Shown one piece after another: positions 60,534 to 64,000 of a stretch of DNA of 64,000 nt. Position 1 is the first letter of the stretch. Every line of letters begins with the position of its first letter. The DNA is from Picochlorum sp. 'celeri' (taxonomy: Eukaryota; Chlorophyta; Trebouxiophyceae), in the NCBI GenBank assembly GCA_010909725.1, contig JAACMV010000008.1, positions 682,001 through 746,000 of the forward strand. The letters run 5' to 3'. A program made the position numbers and the translations under genes. The notes under the pieces were generated by a model that was not told the origin of the DNA, did not search any database, and worked only from the letters and a program-made list of their open reading frames with translations.

Positions 60534-62361
60534 ATGCAGCAGGATCGTTCCACGACAGGTTGTTGCCGTAGCCGGACGGGTCGCAAATTGTTAACACTGG
60601 GACAGCGCAGGCCTGTTTGTGAGCAAGCAGTATCCCAGCACATTGGGCAACTTGTGGTTTCTGATTCGGCGGAAAAATCAACATGTGACATGGACGATCA
60701 GCGGACTGCATTTATCAGGATGGACACGGTATCCATCTCCAAAGAACTGGTGGCTGCATCGTTTCGACGGCAAGCCAGCCAGACCCATGCTGGGCAGACA
60801 TTGGACTATGTTGTGGACGTGGCCGGCTCCCGCTGGTTTTTTGGTGGAATTATCGCCGTGATTACGGGATGGGCAGTGGCAGGCATAGTCCTCAAAGCCC
60901 CGGATCTCTGGCAGATCATCCTTCAGGATGTTTCTTCAATTCAGGTACGAGGTGTCACATCTATACATTGGATAGTGTAGACGATTGATGGCTGTTTTTT
61001 CTGCTGGTATGCAGTGCTACATTTCTGACATCATTTTGATGCGTCAGCAATTTACTGATACACGAGAACATCTCCGAATGATTGCAATCCTTCGGTCGAG
61101 ATCCCACACGGTGAATGAGTGTTTCACCTTTATGATCAAACAGGGCATGCTCCACCAGGACCTTGAGCTGCAAGAGACACTGGCCAGTTTGGGAACCACG
61201 ATTTTGACACAAGAATCCACACTCGAGCTGGATGAAAGTACAAGTGCATTCAAAAAGATGTTTACCATAAAGAATGCAAAGGATCGCGAGGTTTTCGATG
61301 ATCTGGAGAGAGCTGCTGAGGAGCTAGATGGGGTGGGAGAAGCTCGCTCCTTGGCTCCACAAGACACGTTTGACAAAGTGATACTGATCGTCGCGGAAGT
61401 TGTTGGTAGCATTTGGATGCTTACGATATTTGTCATTGGTATCGTGATATGGATCTGCCTGGGTCCAAAGTACAGTTTTTCAAACGAATGGCAGCTGTGG
61501 TTGAATACATGCACTGCCCTGCAGCAAACCTTGACGATCTGTTTGTTGACCCTGGCAAGGGCGAGGCACGATTGTTTCGTTGAAAAATGCATGGGTTCGA
61601 TATTCATCCAGGATTGTGAGCTGGAATATCGCTGTAGGAATCTTATCCAATATGAAATCCCCAACAAGTCTGTTGGAATTGAGTGGCAGCCAGCATCCAA
61701 GTTTGAGCGCAGTCTGGACTGGTATGCTGGATTTGTTGGGTCGGGATACATGGTGATCCTATCTTTTGCATTTCTTATTGTTTGGCTAGGTATCGGGCAT
61801 CCAATGCAATGGGGAGACAATTGGTGGCTCATCATTGGCACCTATACGGGACTTGTTGGAACATTCAATGCCGCAGTCCTTCGGTACAGTTTGTACAATG
61901 CTGAGAAGAAAATTTCGGATGAATATGCTGCGCTGATCACACAAGATAAGATTATTTTTGATGCACTGCAAATTCCCTTTCCAAATCAAGAAATGAAATA
62001 CAAATCTGGACCAATGACTAGAATCAGTCTCTTTTTCAGTTGGGCCTGTGCCACTCCATGGGCAGTCGTCGCCATTTTGGCACTGATCATCGCTTTGCTG
62101 GTGTATGCAACTGCAGTATTATGGAATGAGACGGCACAGTTGGTGGTCAATAGTGTTACCATGATTGTGGAGTCGTTTTTCCTGATTGTCCTGATCAGTG
62201 CTCACAACTTGCAGGCTACTGAGCATAGGATTCGCCTGCATGATATATTGATGAGGCGCTTGCAGCTCCTAGTGATTCATAAGCGTGCATCGACTCACTT
62301 AGCAGATTCATACAAAAGCGGTACTCCAGAAGCGCATGCGCTTGATCTGATGCGGGATTAA
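60534..62361 (+). CDS. Low-affinity iron permease family (FET4-like) membrane protein
   Basis: Two exons, 60534..60944 and 61015..62361, are separated by intron 60945-61014 (GTACGA..TATGCAG, phase 0), giving 585 aa from ATG 60534; the start at 60693 (MDDQRTAF) is an alternative. The family carries Fe2+ and other divalent metals in fungi and bacteria. The first exon ends WQIILQDVSSIQ and the second begins CYISDIILMRQQ, which is the family signature of helix plus MRQQ. Further helices lie at SIWMLTIFVIGIVIWICLG, MVILSFAFLIVWLGIG, TPWAVVAILALIIALLVY and SVTMIVESFFLIVLIS. The protein is two repeats of the family unit (SNEWQLWLNTCTALQQTL and GDNWWLIIGTYTGLVGTF). It is unexpected in green algae. 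Confidence 0.8.
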
Positions 62362-62710
62362 TCGATCAATGCCGGAATGCGTGTGCCACTGTTTGATCAA
62401 ATTTGAATGCCTTGAATGGCAATTTGAATTCCATCAAAGCAGGATCGTTCTGACATCGCTGTGAACGAAAGAGATGATGTGGAAATTCATATTTACGATG
62501 AAGATTGTATACCAGCAACCAACCCTTTCTGAAACATCCCGTTGATTTCTTGCAACTGACAGAGATTCCATCTCTTCCAAGACAGAAAAGATCAATCTAT
62601 ATACCATTCATGTTACAAGTCTCTCGTGCAAGAGAATTGCTATTATATATATATCAATAATATTATTATGTACGCACAACCGTATATAATGATGCATCAT
62701 GGATTCGTTT
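62362..62710. other. Convergent intergenic, no gene seen
   Basis: AT-rich 3' regions of the FET4-like and HMCES genes, with an AT microsatellite near 62642-62665 (tatatatata runs). No coding potential is apparent. Confidence 0.5.
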
Positions 62711-63691
62711 TCAATCATCATTCTTTTCTTCTTCCTTCTGTTCCTCCTCCTCCTCCTTTTTGATTCGCTTCAAGGATGGTTCAGCTTCTTCTCCATTACT
62801 ATTTTCCTTTTTCACTGCTTTCTGTTTCGTATTCTTTGCAGAAAATAGAGATGAAAACAGCGTCGTCTGCGTGTTCTTGAGCTTTTCACTACACACTGGC
62901 CCCTGGCATGTCACCCGCCCCATCTTGGGCGTCACAGGATACCATTCCAATCGCATCTCTCCATGGTATGGCTCAATATCACCTTTTGTTATACCATGTT
63001 TATTTGGATTTAACCAATCACGCTGTGCCGCGTCTGAAGACAGAATCAAAGGCATTCTATCATGCAACCAGGTCAACTCCTTATTGCTTGGAGTAGTCAC
63101 AATAGTACACGTCCTCAGCAGGCTCCCATCTGCATCCTTCCAACAATCATACAGCCCAGCCATGGGCATGATGGATACATCCCCAGAGGCATCCTTGAAG
63201 TGTATGAAATAGGGCTGCTTGGTTTCCTTGCCAAGCGATGTAGTATGCTTCCACTCATAAAACCCTTCAGTAAACACAATGCATCGATTCCTGGAAACCA
63301 ATCTCCGAAACGATGGCTTCTCACACATTGTTTCGCTTCTGCAGTTGAACATTTTGAAGAAATCTGGCGTGCCTTTCTGAAACGAAGGCACCAGACCCCA
63401 TACCAGTGGCGCAACCACCACCTCCTGTCCTTGATCAATCGAATCGTCCACATCAGCAGAAGTCTTGGTTTTCGCTTTAGAAGAAGAAGAAGAAGAAGAA
63501 GAAGAAGGGGTCATGGCCACAGGGAGTCGATATGTCCCACCAGGTCCAATATTATACGAGGGAGTAAATGTCATGCGAAATGCCTCCTCTTCCAGTCGCA
63601 CAGACTGGTTATTGCTATTATTAATGCAATGTTGTTCAACATAGTTTCTAATTCGTTCGGGTTGCAAGGCACAGCGCACTCTTCCGCACAT
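62711..63691 (-). CDS. HMCES / SRAP-domain DNA-protein crosslink enzyme
   Basis: From ATG 63691 the product has 326 aa and starts MCGRVRCAL, so Cys2 is exposed after Met removal. In this family Cys2 forms a stable thiazolidine link with abasic sites in single-stranded DNA, protecting replication forks. The start was chosen for this reason over an upstream TTG. Conserved SRAP residues: NCRSET (Asn, about 115; typically NARSET), Glu in FTEGFYEW (about 142) and His in LTWLHDRMPLIL (about 210). A Ser run (SSSSSSSS) at about 65-75 comes from a GAA repeat on the other strand. The C-terminal tail is Lys/Glu-rich (IKKEEEEEQKEEEK), as in other HMCES proteins. Confidence 0.95.
   Translation of the reverse strand: MCGRVRCALQPERIRNYVEQHCINNSNNQSVRLEEEAFRMTFTPSYNIGPGGTYRLPVAMTPSSSSSSSSSKAKTKTSADVDDSIDQGQEVVVAPLVWGLVPSFQKGTPDFFKMFNCRSETMCEKPSFRRLVSRNRCIVFTEGFYEWKHTTSLGKETKQPYFIHFKDASGDVSIMPMAGLYDCWKDADGSLLRTCTIVTTPSNKELTWLHDRMPLILSSDAAQRDWLNPNKHGITKGDIEPYHGEMRLEWYPVTPKMGRVTCQGPVCSEKLKNTQTTLFSSLFSAKNTKQKAVKKENSNGEEAEPSLKRIKKEEEEEQKEEEKNDD
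63479..63507. repeat. (GAA)n repeat coding for poly-Ser on the minus strand
   Basis: About nine GAA units inside the HMCES gene, read as TTC/TCT on the coding strand. Confidence 0.8.
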
Positions 63692-63799
63692 GTCGTGCAA
63701 AACTGCGTTCGATTTCGATTTAAAAACAGGTCTTCCGTTTTTAGGTATTGCTCACTATTTACTCAATACTGTTGGTTGTGTAATTTACACTGGAAATAA

Positions 63800-64000
63800 A
63801 CATAATTATAATAGTAAGTGTGTACCGCAGACAAGAATTCTGATGAATTGACCTTGAGCATGTGTACCAGACATTCAACTTGATTCATGGGATCAGCCTG
63901 TGCATGACGGCACGTAGATTCACAATCTATCATACCATCAGGTACGATCTGACATTGCTGAAGATCTTGGCGTTGGCCTTTGTCCACTGAGCGGCAAGTT
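63800..64000 (-). CDS. Fragment of a gene cut by the window edge
   Basis: Two minus-strand frames suggest a coding exon that runs out of the window. One reads AAQWTKANAKIFSNVRSYLM from the right edge and ends at a GTATGA donor near 63935. The other continues ADPMNQVECLVHMLKVNSSE to a stop near 63763. Joining them needs a 38-nt intron with an ATGCACAG acceptor, which keeps phase 0. The protein is not recognised. The low-complexity end (TYYYNYVYF) may be non-coding. Confidence 0.3.

Noticed and set aside
1..64000. CRISPR arrays, rRNA genes, bacterial operons
   Set aside because: No direct-repeat arrays, no rRNA signature and clear spliceosomal introns throughout.

Overview
The window is nuclear DNA of a eukaryotic alga, most probably a green alga (Chlorophyta). 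It carries plant and algal genes (MGDG synthase, DET1, a plastid-type MFS anion transporter, a bifunctional ADHE fermentation enzyme). It has short GT-AG introns of roughly 60 to 240 nt, the standard genetic code, and tightly packed genes on both strands. A TGTAA motif follows many stop codons within about 10 to 60 nt; this is the polyadenylation signal known from chlorophytes. The species cannot be named from the sequence. Most gene models below were built by joining exons at GT/AG sites where reading phase and family alignment agree, so many CDS entries cover introns, which are listed in the evidence.

1-9.5 kb: pICln (snRNP assembly), ATG12 with a small ORF 2 nt behind its stop, a plastid-type membrane protein, a secreted discoidin-domain protein, the ribosome biogenesis factor PWP2 tail-to-tail with an SCP-like phosphatase, and a His/Gly-rich protein ending in an HPD helix. 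9.8-18.3 kb: a small secreted Cys protein, a FUSC-type membrane protein of 1084 residues, and a 1369-residue KPC1/RKP-like ubiquitin ligase that ends in a U-box instead of a RING. 18.5-18.9 kb: an ORF interrupted by one in-frame TGA.

19.3-24.1 kb: a KDZ-type (Zisupton-like) DNA transposon with two convergent genes, a DDE transposase with two SWIM-like Zn clusters and an unrecognised coiled-coil protein, flanked by diverged inverted similarity.

24.6-36 kb: ADHE with a 5'UTR intron, a helical protein of unknown function, a PMCA calcium pump, DET1, and a TPR gene relic. 36-46.5 kb: CHMP5/VPS60, NSA1/WDR74, MGDG synthase, NOP53, a coiled-coil protein, AP-4 beta and phosphoserine phosphatase. 47-57 kb: DDX42-like helicase, a 2-hydroxyacid dehydrogenase, the CDIN1 nuclease, a Nudix hydrolase, a GOST-family seven-TM protein, a tail-anchored protein, an ANTR/PHT4-like transporter and a FLASH-like coiled-coil protein. 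57.4-64 kb: a SAND-like DNA-binding protein, 3-hydroxyacyl-CoA dehydratase (PHS1/PAS2), a FET4-like low-affinity metal permease, an HMCES/SRAP DNA-protein crosslink enzyme, and a gene fragment cut by the window edge.

The genes are mostly unrelated housekeeping functions. Shared themes are ribosome biogenesis (PWP2, NSA1, NOP53), ubiquitin and light signalling (RKP-like, DET1), membrane traffic (AP-4, CHMP5, GOST, ATG12), and lipid and carbon metabolism (MGD, HACD, ADHE). The most unusual items are the U-box RKP, the KDZ element with its partner gene, the in-frame TGA gene and the ATG12 bicistron candidate.
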